Shown: one piece after another, positions 1 through 9,200 of the stretch
Layout of the letters: each line of letters starts with the position of its first letter
Numbering within the stretch: position 1 is the stretch's first letter
Assembly: GCF_900101745.1 (NCBI RefSeq)
Contig: NZ_FNAD01000009.1
Span: 62,001 to 126,000, forward strand
Source: Glycomyces harbinensis
GTDB taxonomy: Bacteria > Actinomycetota > Actinomycetes > Mycobacteriales > Micromonosporaceae
Length of the DNA: 64,000 nucleotides
Reading direction: 5' to 3'
The notes under the pieces: model-generated
Databases searched by the model: none
What the model was told of the DNA's origin: nothing
What the model saw: only the letters and a program-made list of their open reading frames with translations
Program-made: the position numbers and the translations under genes

Positions 1-2093
1 GCGATGTCGATGACCTCGACGTCCTCGCGGCCCGCGTCGGCCACGCCGTCGCGCAGCATCGTCGAGCAGAACGGGCAGCCCACGGCCACCGTGTTCGCCC
101 CCGTCGCCACCGCCTCGTCCGCGCGCTCCCGGTTGACGCGCTTGCCGATCGGCTCCTCGAGCCACATCCGGGCCCCGCCGGCGCCGCAGCAGAACGACTT
201 CTCGTTGTTGCGGGGCATCTCGGTGACCTCCGCGAACGAGCCGATCAGCTCCCTCGGCGGCGTGAAGATCCGGTTGTGCCGGCCCAGGTAGCACGGGTCG
301 TGGTAGGTCAGCTTGCCCTCGTGCTGCTCCACCGGCGTGATCTTCCCGGCGTTCACCAGGTCGTTCAGCAGCTCCGTGTGGTGCACGACCTCGTACGTGC
401 CGCCGAGCTCCTCGTACTCGTTGCCGATGGTGTTCAGGCAGTGCGGGCAGGTCGCGACGATCTTGACCGCGCCGACCCCGTTCAGCGTCTCGACGTTCTG
501 CTCGGCGAGCATCTGGTACATGAACTCGTGCCCGATGCGCCGCGCCGAGTCGCCCGTGCAGGTCTCGGCCTCACCGAGCACCGCGTACTTGACGCCGGCG
601 TCGTGCAGCAGCGTCGCCACCGCGCGCGAGGTCTTCTGCGCCTTGGGGTCGTACGCGCCGGCGCAGCCGACCCAGTACAGGTACTCCCAGTCGCCGCCGG
701 ACTCGGCGATCGGCATCTCGAAGTCGAGCGGCTCGGCCCACTTCAGGCGGTGGGCCGGGTTCTCGCCCCAGGGGTTCCCCTTGTTCTCGAGGTTGCGCAG
801 CATCGTCTGCGCCTCCTCGGGGAAGTCCGACTCCATCATCACCATGTTCCGGCGCAGGTCCAGGATGTGGTCGACGTGCTCGATGTCGACCGGGCACTGC
901 TCCACGCACGCACCGCAGGTCGTGCACGCCCACAGCACGTCGGGGTCGATCACCGAGCCGATGATGTTGATCTTCTCGTGCGGGTCGGCCTCGCCGCCGC
1001 GCTCCTTGGCGAGGGCCGCCGCCTTCAGGTACGGCGCCTGCTCGTAGAGGTGGTCGCGCAGGTCCGTCACGAGCTTCTTGGGCGACAAGGGCTTGCCGGT
1101 GTTCCAGGCGGGGCACTGCGACTGGCAGCGACCGCACTCGGTGCACGTGGAGAAGTCGAGCAGGCCCTTCCAGGAGAAGTCGGCGATGGTCGCGACGCCG
1201 AACGGCTGCGTCTCGGGGTCGGCGGTCTCGAAGTCGGCCGGCACGCCGTCGATGAGCATCGGCTTGGCCGCGCCCAGCGAGACGGCGCCGTCGGCGTGGC
1301 GCTTGAAGTAGAGGTTGAAGAACGCGGTGACCCGGTGCCAGCCGATGCCCATCGACGGGATCAGCGCGAGCATGAGGAAGAACGTCCACGACACGAGGAT
1401 GTCGAGGCCCGCGACCAGCGTGACGGCGGTGTGCAGGGCCTCGTCGGAGACGCCGCTCCACGCGTTCGCGATGAGGACCGAGACCGGCGAGGTCCACTCC
1501 TGGCCGATCTCCCCGAGTGCGACCTTGAACGACCGGATCGCCATGTGGGAGAGGACGATCGTGAAGATCGTCGCCTCGATGTAGAAGGCCATCCACTGCC
1601 GGGAGCCCTCGAACCTGGACGAGGAGCGCCGCTGGCCGGCGTCCGAGGCGGTGCCCTGCGGCGGGACCCGGTGCGCCCGGGGCTGCCTGAACATCCGGAT
1701 GCCGAAGAGCGTGAGGATGGCCACGCCGGTGAGCACGGTGAGGATCTCCGAGCCGAGCAGCCACAGCCCCCAGTGCCCGATGATCGGCAGGCCCCATTCG
1801 GGGTTGAGGACCTCGAAGTACGACTGGGCGAGGGCCGGGAACAGCAGGAAGAACCCGAAGAACACCGCCCAGTGCGCGAGTCCGACCCAGGTCCACTGCA
1901 GCATCCTGGTGTGCCCCAGGGATTCCCGGAGCATGGTCTTGACCCGGGCGCCCCGGTCGCCCTTGCGTGTCAGGTCGGGCGCGCCGAGCCGGACGAGTTC
2001 GAGCATCCCGAGCCCGGCGCGGACGAACAGCCCGATGGCGAGCGCGGTGTACGCGAACGCGATCGTGGCCGTGACGATTTGGACGACTCCCAT
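1..2093 (-). CDS. EtfD-like membrane iron-sulfur reductase, (Fe-S)-binding/CCG-domain protein (3' end outside window)
   Basis: Read directly on the minus strand from ATG at 2093 (GAGAGG SD 5 nt upstream); the frame stays open to the window edge, giving about 697 residues without a stop. Order: an N-terminal membrane part resembling the nitrate-reductase gamma/heterodisulfide-reductase E fold with several hydrophobic helices in the first ~280 residues; two ferredoxin-type 4Fe-4S motifs, CTECGRCQSQC at 317-327 and CTTCGACVEQC at 390-400; then a CCG (heterodisulfide reductase D) region with GCAGAYD, CPHC, DPCYLGRHN and a CCGAGG motif near 633. This architecture is that of mycobacterial Rv0338c/EtfD, known as the membrane oxidoreductase that passes electrons from electron-transfer flavoprotein to menaquinone during fatty-acid oxidation. 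The role here is inferred from that family. A glycolate-oxidase or HdrD-like function is the alternative. Confidence 0.85.
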   Translation of the reverse strand, partial: MGVVQIVTATIAFAYTALAIGLFVRAGLGMLELVRLGAPDLTRKGDRGARVKTMLRESLGHTRMLQWTWVGLAHWAVFFGFFLLFPALAQSYFEVLNPEWGLPIIGHWGLWLLGSEILTVLTGVAILTLFGIRMFRQPRAHRVPPQGTASDAGQRRSSSRFEGSRQWMAFYIEATIFTIVLSHMAIRSFKVALGEIGQEWTSPVSVLIANAWSGVSDEALHTAVTLVAGLDILVSWTFFLMLALIPSMGIGWHRVTAFFNLYFKRHADGAVSLGAAKPMLIDGVPADFETADPETQPFGVATIADFSWKGLLDFSTCTECGRCQSQCPAWNTGKPLSPKKLVTDLRDHLYEQAPYLKAAALAKERGGEADPHEKINIIGSVIDPDVLWACTTCGACVEQCPVDIEHVDHILDLRRNMVMMESDFPEEAQTMLRNLENKGNPWGENPAHRLKWAEPLDFEMPIAESGGDWEYLYWVGCAGAYDPKAQKTSRAVATLLHDAGVKYAVLGEAETCTGDSARRIGHEFMYQMLAEQNVETLNGVGAVKIVATCPHCLNTIGNEYEELGGTYEVVHHTELLNDLVNAGKITPVEQHEGKLTYHDPCYLGRHNRIFTPPRELIGSFAEVTEMPRNNEKSFCCGAGGARMWLEEPIGKRVNRERADEAVATGANTVAVGCPFCSTMLRDGVADAGREDVEVIDI

Positions 2094-2134
2094 GGCGACC
2101 TCTCGACGGAGCGGTGTTCCCGATCACGATACAT

Positions 2135-2157
2135 GTTACTGGCCGGTAGTCTACCGG
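2135..2157. promoter_or_regulatory. Palindromic operator upstream of the EtfD-like gene
   Basis: Two overlapping palindromes lie 42-64 bp upstream of the reductase start: TTACTGGCCGGTAGT and CCGGTAG-T-CTACCGG (2143-2157, perfect). The first resembles TetR-family operators found before fatty-acid oxidation genes in actinobacteria, which would suit an ETF oxidoreductase. Which regulator binds it is not visible here. Confidence 0.45.
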
Positions 2158-2375
2158 TCGACAGGGCCGTCGGGACGAGCGCGGCAGGGCCGGACGGGGC
2201 GGTGCCGCCGGTCCGTCCCCGGGACGCGCCGCCCACGCCGCCGGGGCGCCCCGCGGTCCGCCGCAATCCCCGCACCGCGCGTCTGCAACCGGTTCCACCG
2301 GCCAGGCGTGTACACACCGCTGGTCCCTTCCAGCACCCTCGAGAACCCCTCTGCCCTAATTGAACAAGGAGCTCA
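2158..2375. other. Intergenic leader of the first FG-GAP gene
   Basis: This divergent spacer holds a GC-rich hairpin near 2192-2218 and an AAGGAG ribosome site just before ATG 2376. No clear -35/-10 pair or coding sequence was recognised. Confidence 0.3.
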
Positions 2376-5300
2376 ATGTCCCTCGACTCCCCCCGGGTCC
2401 GGCGGGCCGGCACGCGCCTGGCCGCCGCGGCGGCCATCGGAGCCGTCGTCGCGGCCGCGTTCGCGGCCCCGTCCGCGGCAGCGGTCCCCGGCATCACCGG
2501 CGATCCCGTCGTCAACCTCACCCTCAGTCCCATCGTCACCGCGGGCGCGAGCGCCCCCGGCTCGATCACCGTCGACTACACCCCCGCCCCAGGCTCCGAG
2601 GACGCGACGCACGCCGTCGCCGCCGAACTCGTCATCGAGGGCAGCGCCGAGGTCGTGCAGTTGACCTCGGCCGACGCCGCCTGCGACGCCGCCACCGCCT
2701 ACCGGGTGCACTGCGCCGACGACGAGGCCGACGCGAGCACCGCGTTCGGCTTCGACCTGGGCGCGGTCGCCAGCGCCGAGGACGAGACCTTCGACTACAC
2801 GCTCACGGTCACCATCGACGGCACCGAGGTCGCGTCCCGGACCACCGCCTTCGAGGTGGTGTCCACGTACGACGTCCACAACCCGTACGTCCACGGGGGC
2901 GTCGCCGTCACGGACGTCACCGGCGGCGGCACCGCCGCGGTGAACCCCGTGTTCTACCAGGACCTCGACCTGACCCCCACCGCCGCGGCCGTGATCGTCT
3001 CGTTCACCGACGCACTGCCCAGGCTCGGCATCGACCCCTCGGGTCTGGCCACCGCGTTCGCCGACTACGACAACTGCATGAACGTCGCCGACTCCGCCGA
3101 CCCCGGCGTGGTGTGCGTCATCACCGACTTCGCGGACGCCAAGGGGCAGTTCCTGACCCTCACCGACTCGGTCGGCTACGCGATCGACGACGACGTGGTC
3201 GGCCCGCTGGCGGTGTGCAGCTGCCGCTACAGCGTCGAGACCGTCAATGCCGAGACGCTGGCGAGCGAGTACGACTTCCCGTTCGAGGACACCGGCAACG
3301 CCATCGGGCTCACCGCGGCGTCCGAAGGCTTCGACGGCGCCGAGGACTCCATCGGCTACTACTGGGGCCTGGTCGAGCTCACCACCGAGGAGAACCACTA
3401 CGACCTCACCGCCGAGGAGATCGAGCTGGACGGCGAGGTCGGCGACACGACCACCGTCACCACCACGTTCACCAACGACGGCCCGGCCGCGGCCGACGAC
3501 CTCCACCCCGCCGGCGACACGTACCTGGCCCGCGCGCAGCTGCCCGAGGGCACCGAGCTGGTGCGCGTCGACAGCGACGGCGAGGGGGTCTGGGAGTGCC
3601 ACGGCGCCGACGAACTCGACGCGGTCTACGACTCGATCGTGTACACCGGCCTGGAGTGGTTCGACTTCGCCTGCGCCATCGACGGTTTCGAGCCCGGTGA
3701 GTCCGCCGAGTTCACCTTCACGGTGAAGCTCACCGACACCACCGCCTACCAGGGCGCCGTCGAGATCGGTGCGGGCCGCGAGGGCGACGACTTCGAAGGC
3801 GACTTCTCCAGCGACTTCGCGCTCGTCTACAACAACGCCACCGAGGCGCGCTACGACTACGACCAGGACGGCTACGAGGACCTGCTGACCGTCCGCAGGA
3901 CGGACGGGGCGCTCGTGCTCTACAAGGGCACCAGTTCGGGGAAGTACGCGAACGCGAGCGCCGTCAGCACCGGCTGGGGCAAGTACGACATCGTCATGGG
4001 CGGCGACCTGACCGGCGACGACCTGCCGGACTTCGTCGCCCGCGACAACAAGACCGGGACGCTCTACACCTACCCGGGCGACGGCAAGGGCGGCTTCAAG
4101 AGCCGGATCACCGTCGGCACCGGCTGGGGCGCGATGGGGCAGATCTCCGTCGGCAACTTCGACGGCGACGGCCACCCCGACATCTTCGCGACCGCTTTCG
4201 CGGACGGCAACATGTACTACTACCCGGGCCTGGGCAACGGCAAGTTCGGCGCCCGCGAGGCGTGGAGCGAGTTCTGGGACGGCATGGACGTCCTCAGCTC
4301 GGTCGGCGACCTCGACGGCGACGGCTTCGACGAGTTCCTGAGCCGCTGGAACTTTGACGGCCGCTACTACGTCTACACGTCCACCGGCGAGGTCCACGAG
4401 CTCGACCAGTCGCTGTACGACTGGGTCTACACGCGCCGCTACGACCAGGTCGTCGGCGCGGGGGACCTGACCGGCGACGGCAAGGCCGACATCGTCTCCG
4501 CCGACCTCAAGACCGGGCAACTGGTGCGGCGCAGCTTCAACCCGGAGCAGCCGACCACCGTCACCGGCACGGTCATCGGCTCCGGCTGGAACACCCTCCG
4601 CCTCCCCGTGGTGCAGCTCGACCGCACGTACGACTACGACTACGACGGCTTCAGCGACCTCATCGCGCACCACAAGACGAACAAGGACGTCCTCCTGTAC
4701 TGGGGGACGGGCGCCGGGATCGGGTCGCGCTGGAACATGTGCGACGACTGCGGCGGCATCACCGCGGCGTCGGCGGGCGGCGACTACACCTCCGACGGGC
4801 GCACCGACTTCCTGTACCGCGCTTCGAACGGCGAGCTGTGGATCGCCCCGGGGCTCGACAACGGCGAGATCGGCTTCACCACCGGGATCCGGTCCGGCAC
4901 GGGCTGGAACGGGATGTCCTACATCACCGGCGGCCACGACTTCAACAGCGACGGCAAGGACGACCTGATCGCCCGCCAGTCGTCGACCGGGTACCTGTAC
5001 CTCTACAAGGGCCGTGGCAACGGCACGTTCGAGTCGCGGGTGAAGATCGGCACCGGCTGGAACGGGATGCGCGAGATCTCCTCGGTGGGCGACCTCAACC
5101 ACGACGGCTTCGCCGACGTGCTCGCCATCAGGTCCTCGAACAACTGCCTGTACCTGTACGCGGGCCGCGGCAACGGCACCGTGGCGGGCGGCGTCCAGGT
5201 CAGCTGCAACTGGGTCGGGTACGACCAGGTCACCGGCACCGGCGACTTCAACCGCGACGGGCACGCCGACTGGCTCGCCCGCCGCCAGTCCGACGGGGCC

Positions 5301-5390
5301 CTGTACCTGTACTACGGCAACGGGAGCGGCGGCTTCGGCAGCCGCAAGATCGTCGGCACCGGCTGGAACACCATGAGCTACCTCGCATAG
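2376..5390 (+). CDS. Secreted FG-GAP/VCBS repeat protein with N-terminal Ig-like region
   Basis: 1004 residues, ATG with AAGGAG 5 nt upstream. A Sec signal peptide covers about residues 1-36 (two Arg, Ala-rich core, SAAA cleavage region). Residues ~40-490 look like extracellular beta-sandwich domains, including a DUF11/CARDB-like stretch around 350-470 (TNDGPAAADDL). From ~492 to the end there are about nine or ten FG-GAP/VCBS units with Asp-rich calcium-type loops (DYDQDGY, GDLTGDD, NFDGDGH, DFNSDGK, DLNHDGF, DFNRDGH), each followed by a YLYxGxGxGxF strand and a recurring GTGWN motif. Such repeats fold as beta-propellers and commonly bind glycans or proteins. No catalytic domain is seen, so the function is unknown. 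The last ~200 residues closely resemble the two genes that follow, pointing to tandem duplication. Confidence 0.85.
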   Translation: MSLDSPRVRRAGTRLAAAAAIGAVVAAAFAAPSAAAVPGITGDPVVNLTLSPIVTAGASAPGSITVDYTPAPGSEDATHAVAAELVIEGSAEVVQLTSADAACDAATAYRVHCADDEADASTAFGFDLGAVASAEDETFDYTLTVTIDGTEVASRTTAFEVVSTYDVHNPYVHGGVAVTDVTGGGTAAVNPVFYQDLDLTPTAAAVIVSFTDALPRLGIDPSGLATAFADYDNCMNVADSADPGVVCVITDFADAKGQFLTLTDSVGYAIDDDVVGPLAVCSCRYSVETVNAETLASEYDFPFEDTGNAIGLTAASEGFDGAEDSIGYYWGLVELTTEENHYDLTAEEIELDGEVGDTTTVTTTFTNDGPAAADDLHPAGDTYLARAQLPEGTELVRVDSDGEGVWECHGADELDAVYDSIVYTGLEWFDFACAIDGFEPGESAEFTFTVKLTDTTAYQGAVEIGAGREGDDFEGDFSSDFALVYNNATEARYDYDQDGYEDLLTVRRTDGALVLYKGTSSGKYANASAVSTGWGKYDIVMGGDLTGDDLPDFVARDNKTGTLYTYPGDGKGGFKSRITVGTGWGAMGQISVGNFDGDGHPDIFATAFADGNMYYYPGLGNGKFGAREAWSEFWDGMDVLSSVGDLDGDGFDEFLSRWNFDGRYYVYTSTGEVHELDQSLYDWVYTRRYDQVVGAGDLTGDGKADIVSADLKTGQLVRRSFNPEQPTTVTGTVIGSGWNTLRLPVVQLDRTYDYDYDGFSDLIAHHKTNKDVLLYWGTGAGIGSRWNMCDDCGGITAASAGGDYTSDGRTDFLYRASNGELWIAPGLDNGEIGFTTGIRSGTGWNGMSYITGGHDFNSDGKDDLIARQSSTGYLYLYKGRGNGTFESRVKIGTGWNGMREISSVGDLNHDGFADVLAIRSSNNCLYLYAGRGNGTVAGGVQVSCNWVGYDQVTGTGDFNRDGHADWLARRQSDGALYLYYGNGSGGFGSRKIVGTGWNTMSYLA

Positions 5391-5431
5391 GACGCCTTGC
5401 CGAGCGCGACCCGTTCGGCGGCAACGAATCA

Positions 5432-5464
5432 GGGCCCGCCCGACGTCATTCGTCGGGCGGGCCC
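5432..5464 (+). terminator. Intrinsic-type terminator after first FG-GAP gene
   Basis: Perfect 14-bp GC-rich stem (GGGCCCGCCCGACG at 5432-5445 with its complement at 5451-5464) and a 5-nt TCATT loop, 42 bp after the stop. There is no T-tract, as is common in high-GC actinobacteria. Confidence 0.75.
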
Positions 5465-5521
5465 CCGCCGTTGTCGGCCTCGTCCGTCGTTCAGCGGACC
5501 CCGCACCGCGGCCGCTCCGCC

Positions 5522-5542
5522 TACAATGGGGAAACGATTGCA
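5522..5542. promoter_or_regulatory. -10-like box with adjoining cre-like LacI-family operator
   Basis: TACAAT at 5522-5527 resembles a -10 box. Immediately after it, 5529-5542 reads on the minus strand TGCAATCGTTTCCC, matching 13 of 14 positions of the cre consensus TGNAANCGNTTNCA. A repressor there would cover the start of transcription of the second FG-GAP gene. A near-identical site lies before the GH27 gene at 51021-51034. Confidence 0.45.
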
Positions 5543-5622
5543 ACGCGTCGGCTTCCGGCCACGTGCAGTCGACGCCTCCCTACGGCGATCCATGACCCCT
5601 CGACGACCCCCAGGACAACTGT

Positions 5623-7368
5623 ATGAACCGAGCTGCCTCCCCTGAGCCGCGTGCCGCTGCGCTCCGTCGAACGGCGTCGGCTTCGGCCGCCGCCTTCGGC
5701 TTGGCGCTGCTGGCCGCCACCGTCGCCCCCGCCGCCGGGGCCTCCCCCGTCCCAGGCGACACGACCGGTCGCGCCCAGACCGCGGACACCGCGTCCCTGA
5801 ACGATTTCGACGGCGACGGCTTCCAGGACCTGTTGGCGGTGCGCGAATCCGACGGGAACCTGCTGTTCTACGCGGGCAACGGCGACGCCACCTTCGACGC
5901 GGCGGTCTCCCTCGGATCGGGCTGGGGCGGAAGGGACATCGTCACGCCCGGCGACCTGACCGGCGACGGGAACCCGGACCTGCTGGCCCGCGACAACCGG
6001 ACCGGGACGCTCTACACCTATCCGGGCGACGGGGCCGGGGGCTTCAGCTCGCGCATCACCGCCGGCACCAGCTGGAACGGCATCAGCCTGATCGCCTCCG
6101 CAGGCGACTTCAACAACGACGGCCACCTGGACCTGTACGCCGTGCGGAAAGCCGACTGGAAGCTCTACCTGTACCAGGGCAAGGGCAACGGCGCCTTCGG
6201 CACCCGATACCTCGCCGACGACAACTACCGGGGCTGGGACGACGCCGACACGCTGATCACGGTGGGCGACCCCGACTCCTGGGGCAGGGACGAACTCCTC
6301 ATCCGGGAGACGTCGGGACGGTACGTCATGGTCTCCGGCGAAGGGGAGACGCAGAAGCAGAACGCCGACTCGGTGCTCGACGGCTCCCTCGGCCAGGGCA
6401 CCTCCACCCGGTACACCCAGGTCGCCCCGGTCGGCGACTTCGACGGCGACGGCATCCCGGACGTGGTCGGCATCGACTCGCGCACCGGTGAACTGGAGCT
6501 CCACACGGTCTCGTTCTCCGAGACCGAGGGCACCGCCCGCCCGCTGCGCACACCGGTGGTCATCGACGACGGCTGGGGCGACATGCGCCTGGCCTCCACA
6601 GACACCGACCGCACCTACGACTACGACGGCAACGGCGTCTCGGAGACCGTCTACCGCAACGCCGACGGGATCGTCTCGACGCTGGGCATCCAGCACGGCT
6701 CCTGGTGGCCCTCCGAGTCGTGGGGGACCGGGTTCAAGAACATGACGCTCCTCGAGACCGCCGGCGACCTCACCTCGGACGGCTTCTCCGACCTCCTCGC
6801 CCGCGACTCCTCCGGCAACCTGTACGCCTACCTCGGCGACGGGGCCAGCGCCGGAGCGACCCGGACCCGGGTCGGCACCGGCTGGAACACGATGAGCGCC
6901 ATCGTGTCCGGCCACGACTTCAACGGCGACGGACACGTCGACATCATCGCCCGCGAGAAGTCCACGGGCTACCTGTGGCTCTATCCGGGCCGCGGGACCG
7001 GAAAAGTCGGCCCGCGCGTGAAGATCGGCACCGGCTGGAATTCGATGCGCGACCTCATCGCGGTCGGCGACCTCGACAACGACGGCCACGCCGACCTCCT
7101 CGCGGTCCGCAGTTCCGAGAACTGCCTGTACCGCTACAGCGGGAGGGGGAACGGGACGCTCAAGGCGGGGGTCAAGATCGGCTGCGGGTTCTCGGGCATC
7201 CAGAGCTTCGCGTCGGTCGGCGACTTCAACCTCGACGGCCACGCGGACTGGATCGCCCGCCGCGGCTCGGACGGCCGCACGTACCTGCACCACGGCGACG
7301 GCAAGGGCGACTACCAGGCGACGTCCGTCCTCATCGACGACTGGACCTGGGTCAACCTGATCGCCTGA
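5623..7368 (+). CDS. Secreted FG-GAP/VCBS repeat protein (second copy)
   Basis: 581 residues. Signal peptide at about 1-45 (Arg-rich n-region, Ala-rich core, APAAGA cleavage region). The mature chain is almost wholly FG-GAP/VCBS repeats, starting NDFDGDGFQDLLAVR and continuing with GDLTGDG, DFNNDGH, DFDGDGI, DYDGNGV, DLTSDGF, DFNGDGH, DLDNDGH and DFNLDGH units. It lacks the Ig-like N-terminal region of its upstream paralogue and has no catalytic motif. The ATG at 5623 has only a weak ribosome site; the signal peptide fixes the start. A predicted cre-like operator overlaps its promoter, suggesting sugar-responsive control. Molecular role unknown; beta-propeller glycan or surface binding is an inference. 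Confidence 0.85.
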   Translation: MNRAASPEPRAAALRRTASASAAAFGLALLAATVAPAAGASPVPGDTTGRAQTADTASLNDFDGDGFQDLLAVRESDGNLLFYAGNGDATFDAAVSLGSGWGGRDIVTPGDLTGDGNPDLLARDNRTGTLYTYPGDGAGGFSSRITAGTSWNGISLIASAGDFNNDGHLDLYAVRKADWKLYLYQGKGNGAFGTRYLADDNYRGWDDADTLITVGDPDSWGRDELLIRETSGRYVMVSGEGETQKQNADSVLDGSLGQGTSTRYTQVAPVGDFDGDGIPDVVGIDSRTGELELHTVSFSETEGTARPLRTPVVIDDGWGDMRLASTDTDRTYDYDGNGVSETVYRNADGIVSTLGIQHGSWWPSESWGTGFKNMTLLETAGDLTSDGFSDLLARDSSGNLYAYLGDGASAGATRTRVGTGWNTMSAIVSGHDFNGDGHVDIIAREKSTGYLWLYPGRGTGKVGPRVKIGTGWNSMRDLIAVGDLDNDGHADLLAVRSSENCLYRYSGRGNGTLKAGVKIGCGFSGIQSFASVGDFNLDGHADWIARRGSDGRTYLHHGDGKGDYQATSVLIDDWTWVNLIA

Positions 7369-7437
7369 CCGGCCGGCTCCCCGGGACCGCGCCGCGGCCG
7401 ACCGCCGGCAACCCCCTTGACAACCACAGGACCGCAC

Positions 7438-9144
7438 ATGAACCAGAGCTCCCGCCCGAAGCGGCGCGTCGTCGAGCGGATCGCGGCCTCGGCCGCGATG
7501 CTCTTCGGCGCGGCCCTCCTCGCCTCGCAGGCCGCCGTCCCGGCGCACGCCGCCGTGTCCGCGGGCGACCACTACGACTACAACGGCGACGGCTTCCAGG
7601 ACCTCTACATGGTCCGCAAGTCCGACGGCCACCTGCTCTTCTCCGCGGGCAACGGCGCAGAGACCCTCCCCGCCCCGGTCTCCAGGGGAAGCGGCTGGGC
7701 CCACATGGACATCGCCATGGCCGGGGACCTCACCGAGGACGGCACCCCCGACCTCCTGGCGAGGGACGCCAGGACCGGCGACCTCTACTCCTACCCGGGC
7801 GACGGCAGCGGCGGCTTCGAAACCCGGATCCCGGTCGGCGGCGGCTGGAACACCATGGTCGCCTTCAGCGCCGCCGGCGACTTCGACGGCGACGGCCACC
7901 TCGACCTCTACGCGGTCCGCAAGTCCGACGGACAGCTCTACTTCCACCCCGGCCGAGGCGACGGGACGTTCGGCGCCCGGTCCTTGACCGAGGTCGACGA
8001 GGACCTCGGCACCGGGTGGGCCGTGTTCGACGGCATGACCACCGTCGACCACGGCTACGGACCGGTCCTGCTGCTCCACAGCTACTCCTCCGGCTACTAC
8101 CTGAGCCTGCACTCCGACGGCGAAGGCGGATTCGACCCGTACCCCTCCTACACCGCGGGCTCGCTGTACTCCTCCGACGACCCGACCCGGTTCAGCCAGG
8201 TGGTCGCGGCCGGGGACCGGAACGAGGACGGCAACCAGGACTTCATCGCGATCGGCCTCCAGTCCGGGGAGCTCCTGCTGCTGGAGGGCGACGGCTACGG
8301 CAACGGGCGATACAAGACCCGCCTTGCGAACAACGGGAACGCCTACCGCCTGCCCGCGTCCGCGTTCGACCACACGTACGACTACGACCAGGACTACACC
8401 GCCGACCTCTACACGGTCAGGACCGCCACCCCGACGGACCTGAGCCTCTACCCCGGGACCGGCACCGGATTCTTCGGCCCGCGCCGCGACGCGGGCTTCC
8501 TGATCGACGGCATGAACCTCGTCGAGTCGGCGGGCGACCTGAACGGGGACGAGATCCCCGACCTCCTCGTCCGCTACACCGACGGGATCCTGGACCTCCA
8601 CACCGGCAACAACGCCGGCGGCACCGGCTTCGGCCAGATCCTCAATGTCGGCCGCGGCTGGAACTCCATGAGCGCCATCGTGTCCGGGCACGACTTCAAC
8701 GGCGACGGGAAGACCGACATCGTCGCCCGCGAGAAGTCCACCGGCTACCTGTGGCTGTACCCGGGCAACGGGGAGGGCCGGGTCGGCACCCGCGTGAAGA
8801 TCGGCACCGGCTGGAACGCGATGCGCGAGATCACCTCGGTCGGCGACCTCGACCACGACGGGCACGCCGACGTCATCGCGATCCGCAGCTCCGACAACTG
8901 CATGTACTTCTACGGCGGCCGCGGGAACGGGACGGTGAAGCCCGGGGTCAAGAAGAGCTGCAACTGGGTCGGCTACGACCAGGCGGCCGCCGTCGGGGAC
9001 TTCAACGGCGACGGGCACGCCGACTGGATCGCCCGCCGCAAGTCCGACGGGGCCCTGTACCTGTACAAGGGCGACGGCGCCGGCGGCTACGGCACGCGCA
9101 CCCAGAACGGCACCGGCTGGAACTCGATCAAGTTCATCGCCTGA
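7438..9144 (+). CDS. Secreted FG-GAP/VCBS repeat protein (third copy)
   Basis: 568 residues from ATG 7438, preferred over an in-frame TTG at 7417 because AGGA sits 6-7 nt before the ATG. Signal peptide about 1-40 ending in AHAAVSA. The rest is FG-GAP/VCBS repeats (DYNGDGFQDLY, DLTEDGT, DFDGDGH, DRNEDGN, DYDQDYT, DLNGDEI, DFNGDGK, DLDHDGH, DFNGDGH). It is the closest relative of the preceding gene: both share the segment SAIVSGHDFNGDG and AREKSTGYLWLYPG. The 69-bp gap upstream has no strong terminator, so the two are probably cotranscribed. No enzymatic domain is visible. Confidence 0.85.
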   Translation: MNQSSRPKRRVVERIAASAAMLFGAALLASQAAVPAHAAVSAGDHYDYNGDGFQDLYMVRKSDGHLLFSAGNGAETLPAPVSRGSGWAHMDIAMAGDLTEDGTPDLLARDARTGDLYSYPGDGSGGFETRIPVGGGWNTMVAFSAAGDFDGDGHLDLYAVRKSDGQLYFHPGRGDGTFGARSLTEVDEDLGTGWAVFDGMTTVDHGYGPVLLLHSYSSGYYLSLHSDGEGGFDPYPSYTAGSLYSSDDPTRFSQVVAAGDRNEDGNQDFIAIGLQSGELLLLEGDGYGNGRYKTRLANNGNAYRLPASAFDHTYDYDQDYTADLYTVRTATPTDLSLYPGTGTGFFGPRRDAGFLIDGMNLVESAGDLNGDEIPDLLVRYTDGILDLHTGNNAGGTGFGQILNVGRGWNSMSAIVSGHDFNGDGKTDIVAREKSTGYLWLYPGNGEGRVGTRVKIGTGWNAMREITSVGDLDHDGHADVIAIRSSDNCMYFYGGRGNGTVKPGVKKSCNWVGYDQAAAVGDFNGDGHADWIARRKSDGALYLYKGDGAGGYGTRTQNGTGWNSIKFIA

Positions 9145-9152
9145 GCTGCAAC

Positions 9153-9192
9153 GAGGAAGGGCCCGGCTCCACTCGGAGCCGGGCCCTTCCTC
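9153..9192. terminator. Bidirectional terminator between FG-GAP gene 3 and cebR
   Basis: Perfect 18-bp stem (9153-9170 with 9175-9192) closing an ACTC loop, between two convergent genes and 8 bp from each stop. It can serve both strands. Confidence 0.8.
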
Positions 9193-9200
9193 ACTGCGTC

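Noticed and set aside
276-2363. Long plus-strand open frames (up to 695 codons) opposite the EtfD-like gene
   Set aside because: They are antisense shadows created by high GC. The translations are Val/Arg/Leu-rich with no domains, while the minus strand gives a clear iron-sulfur protein.
2373-5543. Minus-strand open frame of over 1000 codons across the first FG-GAP gene
   Set aside because: Low-complexity Val/Ala/Gly/Asp translation, no ribosome site, and exactly mirrors a well-supported secreted protein.
3840-9144. Repeat-rich DNA as a possible CRISPR or satellite array
   Set aside because: The periodicity comes from protein-level FG-GAP repeats; spacing and sequence vary and no fixed DNA repeat with unique spacers exists. 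No CRISPR array was seen in the window.
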